DNA of 64,000 nt, from positions 1,860,001-1,924,000 of the forward strand of contig NZ_LT799838.1 of assembly GCF_900168255.1 (NCBI RefSeq), given 5' to 3'. How positions within the stretch are numbered: position 1 is the first letter of the stretch; every line of letters starts with the position of its first letter. Source of the stretch: Psychrobacter sp. DAB_AL43B (GTDB lineage Bacteria; Pseudomonadota; Gammaproteobacteria; Pseudomonadales; Moraxellaceae). A model generated the notes under the pieces. It was not told where the DNA came from. It searched no databases and saw nothing but the letters and a program-made list of their open reading frames with translations. The position numbers and the translations under genes were made by a program. Positions 55,885-63,588 of the stretch are shown here, one piece after another.

Positions 55885-56011
55885 AAACGATACAGTGCTA
55901 TTGACTATAAGTTTTTTGCAGCCTCTGTCACGCCTGCGAACAGCAAGCAAGAAAAAATATAGTCAATAGCACGTTATTACAATCGTATCGCTTTTATTTT
56001 GAACTGACCAT
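55867..56011 (+). repeat. Palindromic intergenic repeat, copy D (with outer inverted ends)
   Basis: Starts ATAGTAGATTCATTTTAAAA (inside the oxidoreductase gene), then the perfect 15-bp arm GTGCTATTGACTATA, GCAGCCTCTG, GAACAGCAAGC, and arm TATAGTCAATAGCAC. The end, GTATCGCTTTTATTTTGAAC and GACCAT, is an imperfect reverse complement of the start, so the element has terminal inverted repeats about 27 bp long. This copy has the longest stem. Confidence 0.8.
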
Positions 56012-56012
56012 A

Positions 56013-56068
56013 CCATTAACCATTAACCATTAACCATTAACCATTAACCATTAACCATTAACCATTAA
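56013..56068. repeat. Eight perfect CCATTAA tandem units
   Basis: Eight uninterrupted 7-bp units (56 bp) directly after repeat copy D and about 70 bp upstream of a TATAAT before tusD. Perfect identity indicates recent expansion and likely length variability. Confidence 0.95.
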
Positions 56069-56139
56069 GTGTGGCTGGTTTTTATATTGTTATAACCAAC
56101 CATTAATGAGCACTATTAATAATAAATAAGCTACGATAC

Positions 56140-56145
56140 TATAAT
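56140..56145 (+). promoter_or_regulatory. Putative -10 element of the tus operon
   Basis: A perfect TATAAT 16 bases before the tusD ATG. The matching -35 position is poor (TAATAA), so this would need an activator or extended contacts. The heptamer array lies upstream. Confidence 0.35.
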
Positions 56146-56161
56146 TTGCAATACTAGGCCT

Positions 56162-56608
56162 ATGACTATGACCACCGCTCCTACTCCCTTACTCTTGATA
56201 ACCGCTGACCCCAGTCATCCGCTTGCCCATATAGCGCTACGCTATGCTCGTAGCTATCTGCAAATAGCAGTAATGAATGATAAAAGTGATAACAGCAACC
56301 GACCTGAAAACCAACAAGCACTACTAAATATTTTTTTCTATGCAGATGCAGCAAATATCGCCAATCGGTTACGCTGGCAGTCAGCTGATCAGATGAACAT
56401 AACCCAAGAATGGCAAAATCTCGCTGAGCAATATCAGATATCACTGCCTGTCTGCGTCAGTACAGCGCTCAGTCGCGGTATCTCGGATAGCGACAATAGT
56501 GCGCGCCATCAGTTAGATAGCGAAAATCTGGCGACAGGTTTTAGTTTAGTAGGACTGAGTGAGCTTGCCATAATGATGCAAGGCGACTGTCGCGTGATAC
56601 AGTTCTGA
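56162..56608 (+). CDS. tusD: Sulfur relay protein TusD-like (DsrE family)
   Basis: 148 residues. Part of TusBCD, which relays persulfide sulfur from TusA to TusE for 2-thiolation of tRNA wobble U34. PVCVSTALSRGI holds the conserved Cys (compare CVAAALRRGV in E. coli TusD), and the DsrE fold starts at LLLITADPSHPLAHIALRYARSYL. It is slightly longer than E. coli TusD because of a polar insertion. First gene of a tusD-C-B-E run. No strong ribosome-binding site is visible. Confidence 0.85.
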   Translation: MTMTTAPTPLLLITADPSHPLAHIALRYARSYLQIAVMNDKSDNSNRPENQQALLNIFFYADAANIANRLRWQSADQMNITQEWQNLAEQYQISLPVCVSTALSRGISDSDNSARHQLDSENLATGFSLVGLSELAIMMQGDCRVIQF

Positions 56609-56676
56609 TACTAGCAAGCTCAATAATAGCTAGCTTAATAACAGCGGTTAGCGATAAATAAGATTAGGAATAAACC

Positions 56677-57000
56677 ATGAAATTACTCATTCGCTTGCAG
56701 ACGCCTACTGAAATGGCAAGCTATGAAGGCTGCGCGCTCGCTTTGACCTTAGCCACCTTCGGCCATGACGTACAACTATATTTGGATGCACCGGTATTTG
56801 GGTTTTTGATGCAGTCTGACGCACGTCTACATGGCATGATTCAATCGCTTGAACTATATGATATGCCGCCAGCTTGGCTACCTGATGATGTATTCAGCGG
56901 CTGGATTACTGGTATGCTGCCGACCGATGTCGCGACCCAATTAACCTTGATTCCAGAAGTTATTAACTCCCAAGATTTTGATCAAATTCTCAATTTTTAA
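56677..57000 (+). CDS. tusC: Sulfur relay protein TusC-like (DsrF family)
   Basis: 107 residues, matching the DsrE/F fold: MKLLIRLQTPTEMASYEGCALALTLATFGHDVQLYLDAPVFGFLM, then LELYDMPPAWLPDDVF. Second gene of the tus run. It lacks an obvious catalytic cysteine in the usual position, as is normal for TusC, which acts as a structural partner of TusD and TusB. Confidence 0.8.
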   Translation: MKLLIRLQTPTEMASYEGCALALTLATFGHDVQLYLDAPVFGFLMQSDARLHGMIQSLELYDMPPAWLPDDVFSGWITGMLPTDVATQLTLIPEVINSQDFDQILNF

Positions 57001-57092
57001 TATGAAGGCTTTGAATGTGAAAGCTTTGAATAGCATATACTAGCCAAAATTTTTATTATTAAAACAAATACAGTAAGCAATCGGACACGACT

Positions 57093-57446
57093 ATGGCAAC
57101 TTTATATCAATTACATAGCACTATGGATACGCTCAGACGCAGCACAGAACAAATGGCGTTGACATGGCGTGCTGGTGACAGCATCCTCTTATTAGGCACA
57201 ACCGTCGCTTTTATTGATTGGTTCAATGCGTATTTGGGTGATATCGAAGAAATCGAAATGGAAGATATAGCTGGTATCTACGCCCTCGCTGAAGATGTGG
57301 CGCAGCTCAATCAGAATACAACAGCAAAACTCAATCTCAGCGCCAAATTAACTGGTATTTTGAGCGATAATGAATGGGTTGCGATGACCCAAGATACTAA
57401 CTTAGATGATGCTAAGTTTGATAAAGTGATAACGATTGCCTTATGA
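57093..57446 (+). CDS. tusB: Sulfur relay protein TusB-like (DsrH family)
   Basis: 117 residues: ATLYQLHSTMDTLRRSTEQMALTWRAGDSILLLGTTVAFIDWFNAYL resembles the DsrH start (MLHxxxxSPxxxxxLxxcLxxxxxGDxllLxxxGV). Identification rests on position between tusC and tusE and the general fold; sequence is divergent. The end overlaps the tusE start (ATGA), showing translational coupling. Confidence 0.78.
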   Translation: MATLYQLHSTMDTLRRSTEQMALTWRAGDSILLLGTTVAFIDWFNAYLGDIEEIEMEDIAGIYALAEDVAQLNQNTTAKLNLSAKLTGILSDNEWVAMTQDTNLDDAKFDKVITIAL

Positions 57447-57799
57447 GTACTTCTAGCACCTCTACCATTCCCTCTGCTACAGCAATCGACGTAGCCTTAG
57501 ACCAAGATGGTCATTTATGCGACCACACTGTTTGGACGCCTGCTATTGCACAGCAGTTAGCCAATACATTGGACGTAGATTTAGATGCTGAGCATTTAGC
57601 AGTGTTGCAACAAGTACGCGCGTTTTTTGTCAAGTTTAATCATGCCCCAGCCACACGCCCGCTGATTAAATGGCTCCAAAAAACCTTACCTGAGGACGAT
57701 ATCAGCAATCAAAAACTACAGCAGCTATTTAATACCGGCTTGGTCGCCCGCCATGTCAATCGCCTTGCTGGACTACCTAAACCCCCTAACTGTTTATAG
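57443..57799 (+). CDS. tusE: Sulfur relay protein TusE (DsrC-like)
   Basis: 118 residues; accepts persulfide from TusBCD and passes it to MnmA. ALDQDGHLCDHTVWTPAIAQQLA is the family start, and FVKFNHAPATRPLIKWLQKTLP and AGLPKPPNCL (catalytic penultimate Cys, compare AGLPKPVKCI in E. coli) complete it. It starts within the tusB stop (ATGA). In E. coli tusE is elsewhere in the genome; here the four are joined. Confidence 0.92.
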   Translation: MSTSSTSTIPSATAIDVALDQDGHLCDHTVWTPAIAQQLANTLDVDLDAEHLAVLQQVRAFFVKFNHAPATRPLIKWLQKTLPEDDISNQKLQQLFNTGLVARHVNRLAGLPKPPNCL

Positions 57800-57899
57800 T
57801 AAAGCAAGTTAAGACAAAGCAAGCTAAATTTTTATAGTGAACGGCTTTCTTATATCGTTTAAACATCTGATTACTAAAGCTTTAGGGCTAATAGAGCCG

Positions 57900-58463
57900 C
57901 TACTTTGGGTCGTAGACCGTTAGCGTCTCATAACCGATACTGCGACCTTCATCACCAGTAAAACCTTGCTGCCGCCATACCTCATACAAGCATATTGCCA
58001 CGCTATTAGACAAATTCAAACTGCGCGAATCAGCCAGCATTGGCAGTCGCAACCAATTATCCGCACCAATATTCTCACGTATATCCTCTGCCAACCCTGC
58101 CGTCTCAGAACCAAAAACCAGCGCAATATTGGCTGGCGATTTCAAAACCGTATCTGAGCTGTCAGCTACTTGCCCACTAAAATCATAATCATAGAATGGT
58201 GTGCTCAATTTGGTCGTTAGCGCTGTAATGATATGACAACCAGCAGCTTGCAATGCCTGTTTGGTCATCGCCCAATCGTCGTGTACTTGCAAATGGGCAT
58301 ACTCATGATAATCCAATCCTGCGCGGCGTAACTTCTTATCGTCCAGCTCAAACCCTAATGGCCTGACTAAATGCAGTTGTGCCCCACTATTAGCGCATAA
58401 ACGAATAATATTACCGGTATTGCTGGGCATCTTTGGCGCTACCAGCACGATATGAATGGTCAT
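57900..58463 (-). CDS. trmL: tRNA (cytidine/uridine-34-2'-O)-methyltransferase
   Basis: 187 residues of the SPOUT family: VLVAPKMPSNTGNIIRLCANSGAQLHLVRPLGFELDDKKLRRAGLDYHEYA, ALVFGSETAGLAEDI and the knot segment LRLPMLADSRSLNLSNSVAICLYEVWRQQGF all match TrmL, which methylates position 34 of tRNA-Leu isoacceptors. It converges on the tus operon, whose product also modifies wobble bases; no common regulation is implied. Confidence 0.93.
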   Translation of the reverse strand: MTIHIVLVAPKMPSNTGNIIRLCANSGAQLHLVRPLGFELDDKKLRRAGLDYHEYAHLQVHDDWAMTKQALQAAGCHIITALTTKLSTPFYDYDFSGQVADSSDTVLKSPANIALVFGSETAGLAEDIRENIGADNWLRLPMLADSRSLNLSNSVAICLYEVWRQQGFTGDEGRSIGYETLTVYDPK

Positions 58464-58720
58464 ACTGACTCCGTAAGTGGTTAAAGTTTTATTATTTAGG
58501 CTTATATATCAAGCGTAATCAAAAGTTACAGTTTACTGCCGATAATTACATTTTGATACTGTGCACCGATTTTAACTTTGATTATGATGGCTGTAATGGA
58601 TAACGAGATAATTTAAACACATTGTTATCGTATCCTATAACCCTTCAGTGAGGCTTAAGTAAACTGCTTAGCATCACTGTTGTTATTTATAATCACCCAT
58701 TTATTTTTGAGGAAATTGTT

Positions 58721-58861
58721 ATGAAAAAGCTAATCATTGCATCTTTAACGGCTATGTTTGTATTAACTGGTTGCAACACTTTTAAAGGTCTAGGTCAAGA
58801 CGTATCTAGCGCTGGCGATGCTGTAACTGGCGGTGCACAAGACGTACAAAATAAAATCTAA
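58721..58861 (+). CDS. Small entericidin-like lipoprotein
   Basis: 46 residues, too short for most gene finders. Signal MKKLIIASLTAMFVLTGC with lipobox LTGC, then NTFKGLGQDVSSAGDAVTGGAQDVQNKI. The GLGQDVSSAGDAV segment is the entericidin A/B pattern (GxGxDvxxxGxai). Such lipoproteins are membrane-associated; in E. coli entericidins act as a stationary-phase toxin/antidote pair, but there is only one here and similar single ones are common in gammaproteobacteria. A terminator follows and GAGGAA precedes the ATG. Confidence 0.9.
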   Translation: MKKLIIASLTAMFVLTGCNTFKGLGQDVSSAGDAVTGGAQDVQNKI

Positions 58862-58887
58862 GTACTAACTTTGTTAGACTTAATTTT

Positions 58888-58920
58888 AAGAGGCTTATCA
58901 TTCGGTAAGCCTCTTTTTTT
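58888..58920 (+). terminator. Terminator after the entericidin-like gene
   Basis: AGAGGCTTA, short loop, TAAGCCTCT, T7 run. Confidence 0.88.
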
Positions 58921-58998
58921 ATTTTAATGTTCGCTTACTGAATTATTGTAGTCTATTCGAAGAAATCAAAGCTTTCAGTATAATATGACAAAATGATA

Positions 58999-60306
58999 TT
59001 ACAAAAACTCTCTTAAAATCTGATTGAGGTATCTTCTGCCCAATGCGGTCGGCTGTAACTGTTCAGCATCATCCATCAGTAAGCCTTGTTTTATTAATTT
59101 ATTAACTTGTATAGCAATGCTGTCATAGCTCAGCCCTGTGCGAGCCTCAAATAACGACCATGCCACACCAGCATGCAAACGCAACGCATTCAGCATAAAC
59201 TCACTAACCAGTTCATCACTGGCAATCGTCTGCCAGCCCACCATTTTTGGTGACTCTTCAGTTGTTTCATTGTGGTGAGGCGCGTCTTGATAGTCCATAT
59301 AATCTTTCGGCATTCGTGATTTGCTAAAGCGATAAATACCCGCCTCTGCCAACTTTTCACTAGCCACTTCGCTAATGGTTATTTTTTCAGCAGCGGAGTT
59401 ATTCACAGTTACTTTACCATGCGCGCCTGCACCAATCGCTAAATAGTCACCAAACTGCCAATAGTTGACGTTATGACGGCACGGCTTATCTGACGCGCCA
59501 GCCCACGCCGACACCTCATAATTGTGGTAGCCTAAATTTTGTAGTAATGTCTGACCCGCCTGTTCAATATCAGCTAAGCTATCCTCATCGGGTAAGATTG
59601 GTTGACTGCGATAAAAGACCGTATTAGGCTCAATGGTCAGCTGATACCAAGATATATGGGTCGCTCCGGCATCATGTGCTGTCTGGATATCGTTTATTGC
59701 TTCATTCAAGGTTTGCTGCGGTAGACCATGCATCAAATCAACATTGACGCGCTCAAACCCAGCCGCACGAGCTGCTTTAATCGCTGATAATGCTTGTTTG
59801 GGATCGTGAATACGCCCCAATGTTGTTAGCTGCTCGGCAGAAAAGCTTTGTACACCGATAGACAGACGATTGATGCCTACATCTAAATATTCAGCAAAGG
59901 GTGCATGCTCAAGGGTGCCTGGATTGGCTTCCATGGTGATTTCAATATCATTGGCAAAATTAAAACATGTCCGCAATCCAGAAAATAAGCGCCGATACTG
60001 CGCCATAGGAAGTAGCGACGGTGTGCCACCACCGATAAATATCGAGCTGATTTCTCGCCCTTGGGTTAATGACTGCTGCGCTGCGGCATCGAGTAATAGC
60101 GCATCGACGTACTCGTCATACATGGACAACTGACTGTCAATCGGTAGCTCATGCGAATTAAAATCACAGTAAGGACATTTTTTCACACACCACGGAATGT
60201 GGATATACAGCGCCAATGGAATGTCGCTTACTTCTATCGCACTAGCAGTAGAATGATTAAAAGCGCTCAGATTGTTGGAAAAGTTAACAGATTTGATATT
60301 TGACAT
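58999..60306 (-). CDS. hemW: Radical SAM heme chaperone HemW
   Basis: 435 residues. LYIHIPWCVKKCPYCDFNSH has the CxxxCxxC cluster motif followed by the HemW-type Phe-Asn-Ser-His. Also FIGGGTPSLL, NRLSIGVQSFSAEQL, GLPQQTLNE and HNVNYWQFGDYLAIGAGAHG. HemW binds and transfers heme; it is not the coproporphyrinogen oxidase HemN although often labelled so. A polar N-terminal extension of about 30 residues precedes the core. It converges on the small lipoprotein gene. Confidence 0.93.
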   Translation of the reverse strand: MSNIKSVNFSNNLSAFNHSTASAIEVSDIPLALYIHIPWCVKKCPYCDFNSHELPIDSQLSMYDEYVDALLLDAAAQQSLTQGREISSIFIGGGTPSLLPMAQYRRLFSGLRTCFNFANDIEITMEANPGTLEHAPFAEYLDVGINRLSIGVQSFSAEQLTTLGRIHDPKQALSAIKAARAAGFERVNVDLMHGLPQQTLNEAINDIQTAHDAGATHISWYQLTIEPNTVFYRSQPILPDEDSLADIEQAGQTLLQNLGYHNYEVSAWAGASDKPCRHNVNYWQFGDYLAIGAGAHGKVTVNNSAAEKITISEVASEKLAEAGIYRFSKSRMPKDYMDYQDAPHHNETTEESPKMVGWQTIASDELVSEFMLNALRLHAGVAWSLFEARTGLSYDSIAIQVNKLIKQGLLMDDAEQLQPTALGRRYLNQILREFL

Positions 60307-60535
60307 AATCGGTCTATCTATAAATGAGTAACAGCTATCAGTAGCAGAAAGTATCGCTAGGATAACGGCTAAGCGTCCGAAAAAAAAGGGTATCTTAAAT
60401 AAAAGCGTATCAATAACAAAACCAGTAACAAATACTCATGTCAACGGCGTTCTATTACAGGCAAAATATCTAACAACCACTATTACTACATAAAACGATA
60501 ATGAATGATAAGCAATCATTAAAAGGATAAAGACA

Positions 60536-61030
60536 ATGGCCTATTGGCTTATAAAATCCAATCCAAAATGTTTTAATATAAAAGACCTACAACGCGCAGG
60601 AACAGAGATGTGGGATGGCGTACGTAACTACCGCGCCCGTAACTTTATGCGTGATGATATGAAAGCAGGCGATAAAGCATTTTTTTACCACTCAAGTGCC
60701 AGACCTTCTGGCGTCGCTGGTATCGTGACCATCAGCAAAGCAGGCTACGCTGACACGACCCAGTTTCATCCTGAACATCGGCACTATGATCCCAAAGCGA
60801 CTGAAGATGAGCCGCGCTGGTATATGGTAGATGTGACTTTTGAGCAGGCGTTTACCGATATACTGCCACTATCAGAGCTTAAATTTTTGCCTGCGCTTGA
60901 GGATTCTTTATTACTCAGAAAAGGCTGTGAGCAATTAACCGTCCTTCCGCTTGAACCCAAGCACTGGCACGCGATTATGGATATGGCTGAAACGCTTGAT
61001 CTGATAGCGGATGAGATGGATTCCATCTAA
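60536..61030 (+). CDS. EVE-domain protein
   Basis: 164 residues forming one EVE (PUA-like) domain: YWLIKSNPKCFNIKDL, MWDGVRNYRARNFMRDDMKAGDKAFFYHSS, GVAGIVTISKAGYADTTQF and the DVTFEQAF segment are classic. EVE domains bind modified nucleotides in RNA or DNA; the bacterial single-domain form (Thy28-like) is usually of unknown target. AAAGGA lies upstream. A terminator follows. Confidence 0.93.
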   Translation: MAYWLIKSNPKCFNIKDLQRAGTEMWDGVRNYRARNFMRDDMKAGDKAFFYHSSARPSGVAGIVTISKAGYADTTQFHPEHRHYDPKATEDEPRWYMVDVTFEQAFTDILPLSELKFLPALEDSLLLRKGCEQLTVLPLEPKHWHAIMDMAETLDLIADEMDSI

Positions 61031-61149
61031 CTGCTAATGCGTCGATCATAAACATCAAAATGTTAGGAAAAACCATAAATGAAATTCATCAAACGCCTCT
61101 AAAACATTGACATCATACTCTTGCTTCTTTACCATTATCTCTACTTATG

Positions 61150-61192
61150 ACCTGTTAATTCATTATTTGAATTGACGGGTTATTTTTATTTT
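61150..61192 (+). terminator. Terminator after the EVE gene
   Basis: ACCTGTTAATTCA pairs with TGAATTGACGGGT (two G-U wobbles) around a TTATT loop; followed by TATTTTTATTTT. Confidence 0.7.
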
Positions 61193-61375
61193 AGCGTCAT
61201 CGATTTTATTTACATACTCTGCCTGCATATTCTTGTTAAGAAGGGGCTTGCTCATATTATTTATCGGAGTATTATCGTCGGCACGACTCCTACCTTACTG
61301 TCTCGCTATTGATTTATTGATGGCAGTATTTGCTCATCAATAATAATTACCGCAAAGAATAAAAAGTTGCTCATT
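61193..61375. other. Region between the EVE terminator and the MATE pump
   Basis: AT-rich; probably the MATE pump promoter. No clear site and no gene was recognised. Confidence 0.4.
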
Positions 61376-62743
61376 ATGTTTTTCCCATTATCTTTTAGAG
61401 ATTTTAAAAGCTACAGCTTACGCCTAGGCGTGCTCGCGCTTCCCATCTTAATTACCCAATTTTGCCAAGCTGCGCTTGGTGTCGTCGATGCCATTATGGC
61501 CGGTCAAGTCTCCGCGCTCGATTTGGCTGCTGTGGCCGTTGGCTCCGGTATTTGGCTGCCTCTGTTTTTATTAGCCACCGGCATTTTAATTGCCACCACG
61601 CCTCTTATTGGTGAGGCAATTGGTCAAAATAAACATAACCAAGTACCCCATATCACCCAGCAATCTTTATGGGCGGCTAGCGTAATTGGTATTTTGGGCT
61701 TTATTATTGTAAATTTAGCACCAAATATCCTTGGCATCATGGGCGTCCCTGAAAATATCCAACCGATAGCGACGCAGTATTTACATGGCGTATCATTTGG
61801 CTTTCCTGCTATGGCCATGTATGCCGTGCTACGCAGTTATTGCGAAGCGCTTGGGCGTCCTGAACCAGTAACTGTTATTAGCATCATTGGTCTGCTCGCA
61901 GATATTCCGCTTAACTATATCTTTATCCATGGCTTGTTTGGAATGCCCGAGATGGGCGGTGCCGGCTGCGGGGTCGCAACTGCAATCGTATTATGGATAA
62001 ACGTCTTATTGCTTGCTGCTTATACCAGCTTCACTAAACGTCAGCAATTTGCCAGCACTCGCTTTTTTTATGGTTTTGCCAGCCCCAATCGTGCACAAAT
62101 AAAGAAACTACTGAAACTTGGTATTCCTATTGGTATCTCTATCTTTTTTGAAGCAAGCTTATTTAGCTTAGGTGCGCTGGTTATTAGTCCATTAGGTGCG
62201 CTGGCAACAGCGTCGCATCAAGTGGCATTATCAGTGACCTCGCAGCTGTTTATGATACCCATATCGGTCGCTATGGCACTGACAATCATGATATCCAATC
62301 GCTTCGGTGAAAAAAACCTCTTGGCATTACGTCAAGTGCAAGCCACGGGTCTCATATGGACAGTGATCATTGCCTTCGCTTGTATGCTCGGTGTCTGGTT
62401 ATTTAGACCACAATTGGCAGCAGCTTTCACCGACAATCCAATCGTACGAGCACAAGCCATGCACTTACTTATTTTTGCACTGGCTTATCAGTTATTTGAT
62501 GGCTGGCAAGTTAATGTGGCTGGTATATTGCGCGGTATGCAAGACACGACTGTACCAATGTGGGTCACGCTGTTTTGTTATTGGATAGTTGCTCTACCGC
62601 TTGGCGTTTACTTAGTACGCTTCACGGATCTTGGCCCGCAGGGTTTTTGGATGGCATTAATTACTGGGCTATTTTTATCCTCTATCTTACTTACATTGCG
62701 TCTGCTCTATCAACAAAAGCGCTTGACGGCGATGTGGGGCTGA
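61376..62743 (+). CDS. norM: MATE-family multidrug efflux transporter
   Basis: 455 residues with about twelve hydrophobic segments. LALPILITQFCQAALGVVDAIMAGQVSALDLAAVAVG and IWLPLFLLATGILIATTPLIGEAIGQ are the NorM N-terminal signatures; PLNYIFIHG, GAGCGVATAI and the second-half LGIPIGISIFFEASLFSL... and NVAGILRGMQDTTVPMWVTLF are also present. Na+ or H+-driven export of drugs or cationic compounds in the inner membrane. The ATG at 61376 is used in preference to a TTG three codons upstream. Confidence 0.93.
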   Translation: MFFPLSFRDFKSYSLRLGVLALPILITQFCQAALGVVDAIMAGQVSALDLAAVAVGSGIWLPLFLLATGILIATTPLIGEAIGQNKHNQVPHITQQSLWAASVIGILGFIIVNLAPNILGIMGVPENIQPIATQYLHGVSFGFPAMAMYAVLRSYCEALGRPEPVTVISIIGLLADIPLNYIFIHGLFGMPEMGGAGCGVATAIVLWINVLLLAAYTSFTKRQQFASTRFFYGFASPNRAQIKKLLKLGIPIGISIFFEASLFSLGALVISPLGALATASHQVALSVTSQLFMIPISVAMALTIMISNRFGEKNLLALRQVQATGLIWTVIIAFACMLGVWLFRPQLAAAFTDNPIVRAQAMHLLIFALAYQLFDGWQVNVAGILRGMQDTTVPMWVTLFCYWIVALPLGVYLVRFTDLGPQGFWMALITGLFLSSILLTLRLLYQQKRLTAMWG

Positions 62744-62909
62744 TTATTAGGTACTATTTATCCAAACCTATTATACAAACCTAGTATCTGTTAATCATGA
62801 CTAGCGCTACTTAACCACATAGACTATGATAAATCATTAAGCATTTCTTACTCGAAAGAGTGCTTACGTCATAATATGTAAAAAAATTCAGTTAACAACT
62901 GTACATCGA

Positions 62910-62938
62910 TTGCTCATTGCCGTGAATATAGGTATCAT
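62910..62938 (+). promoter_or_regulatory. Putative sigma-70 promoter of accBC
   Basis: TTGCTC, 17 bases, TATCAT, ending 68 bases before the accB ATG. It fits sigma-70 spacing; a guess by pattern only. Confidence 0.35.
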
Positions 62939-63006
62939 TAGCAATTATCTACACAATATTTAGTTACACTATTTTCTCGAATTTAGTACAAGGCAAAATT
63001 AAAATT

Positions 63007-63435
63007 ATGGATATTGAAAAAATACGCACCCTAATCGCCCTCATGGAAGAAAGTGAACTGGTGAATTTAGAAATCAGCTCAGATGATGAACACATCAGTT
63101 TAACTCGTCACTATGATGCGCCAGCACCAACGATGATGGCCGCTCCTACTGCCGGCGCTGCCCCTATTGCAACTGAAGCAAAAGCAGCCGTCAAAGCTGG
63201 TAGCGTTGAGACGTCGCCGATGGTTGGTGTTTATTATTCAGCCCCTAGCCCTAATGATCCGCCATTTATTAAGGTGGGACAAAAAGTACAAGCTGGTGAT
63301 ACGCTTGGCATTATTGAAGCGATGAAAATCATGAATCCTCTTGAAGCGACTCAAAGTGGTGTCATTGACGAAATCTTAGTCAATAACTCTGACGTTGTGC
63401 AGTTTGGCCAACCTATCGTCCGCTATAAAGCGTAA
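63007..63435 (+). CDS. accB: Biotin carboxyl carrier protein of acetyl-CoA carboxylase
   Basis: 142 residues. N-terminal helix MDIEKIRTLIALMEESELVNLEISSDDEHISL, an Ala/Pro/Thr-rich linker (about 38-68), then the biotinyl domain with the biotin-accepting lysine in EAMKIMNPLEA and the SPMVGVYYSAPSPNDPPF thumb loop. It carries CO2 from AccC to AccDA for malonyl-CoA in fatty-acid synthesis. accC follows about 150 bases later. Confidence 0.96.
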   Translation: MDIEKIRTLIALMEESELVNLEISSDDEHISLTRHYDAPAPTMMAAPTAGAAPIATEAKAAVKAGSVETSPMVGVYYSAPSPNDPPFIKVGQKVQAGDTLGIIEAMKIMNPLEATQSGVIDEILVNNSDVVQFGQPIVRYKA

Positions 63436-63588
63436 CGATATTCGCCACACTCTACTTCGTTATGATTGAGATTCGCTATCATTCATACGGCAACGTAACT
63501 TGAGTTCGCTTAATTTACCGTAGCTAAATTCTATGATGCCAAAGATAGCGACTCTATCAATAAACGCCGCTCCGACAAGGATGACCCC

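Noticed and set aside
56013..56068. CCATTAA array as a CRISPR or telomere-like element
   Set aside because: There are no spacers and no nearby cas genes; it is a simple tandem repeat of 7-bp units on a chromosome-like background.
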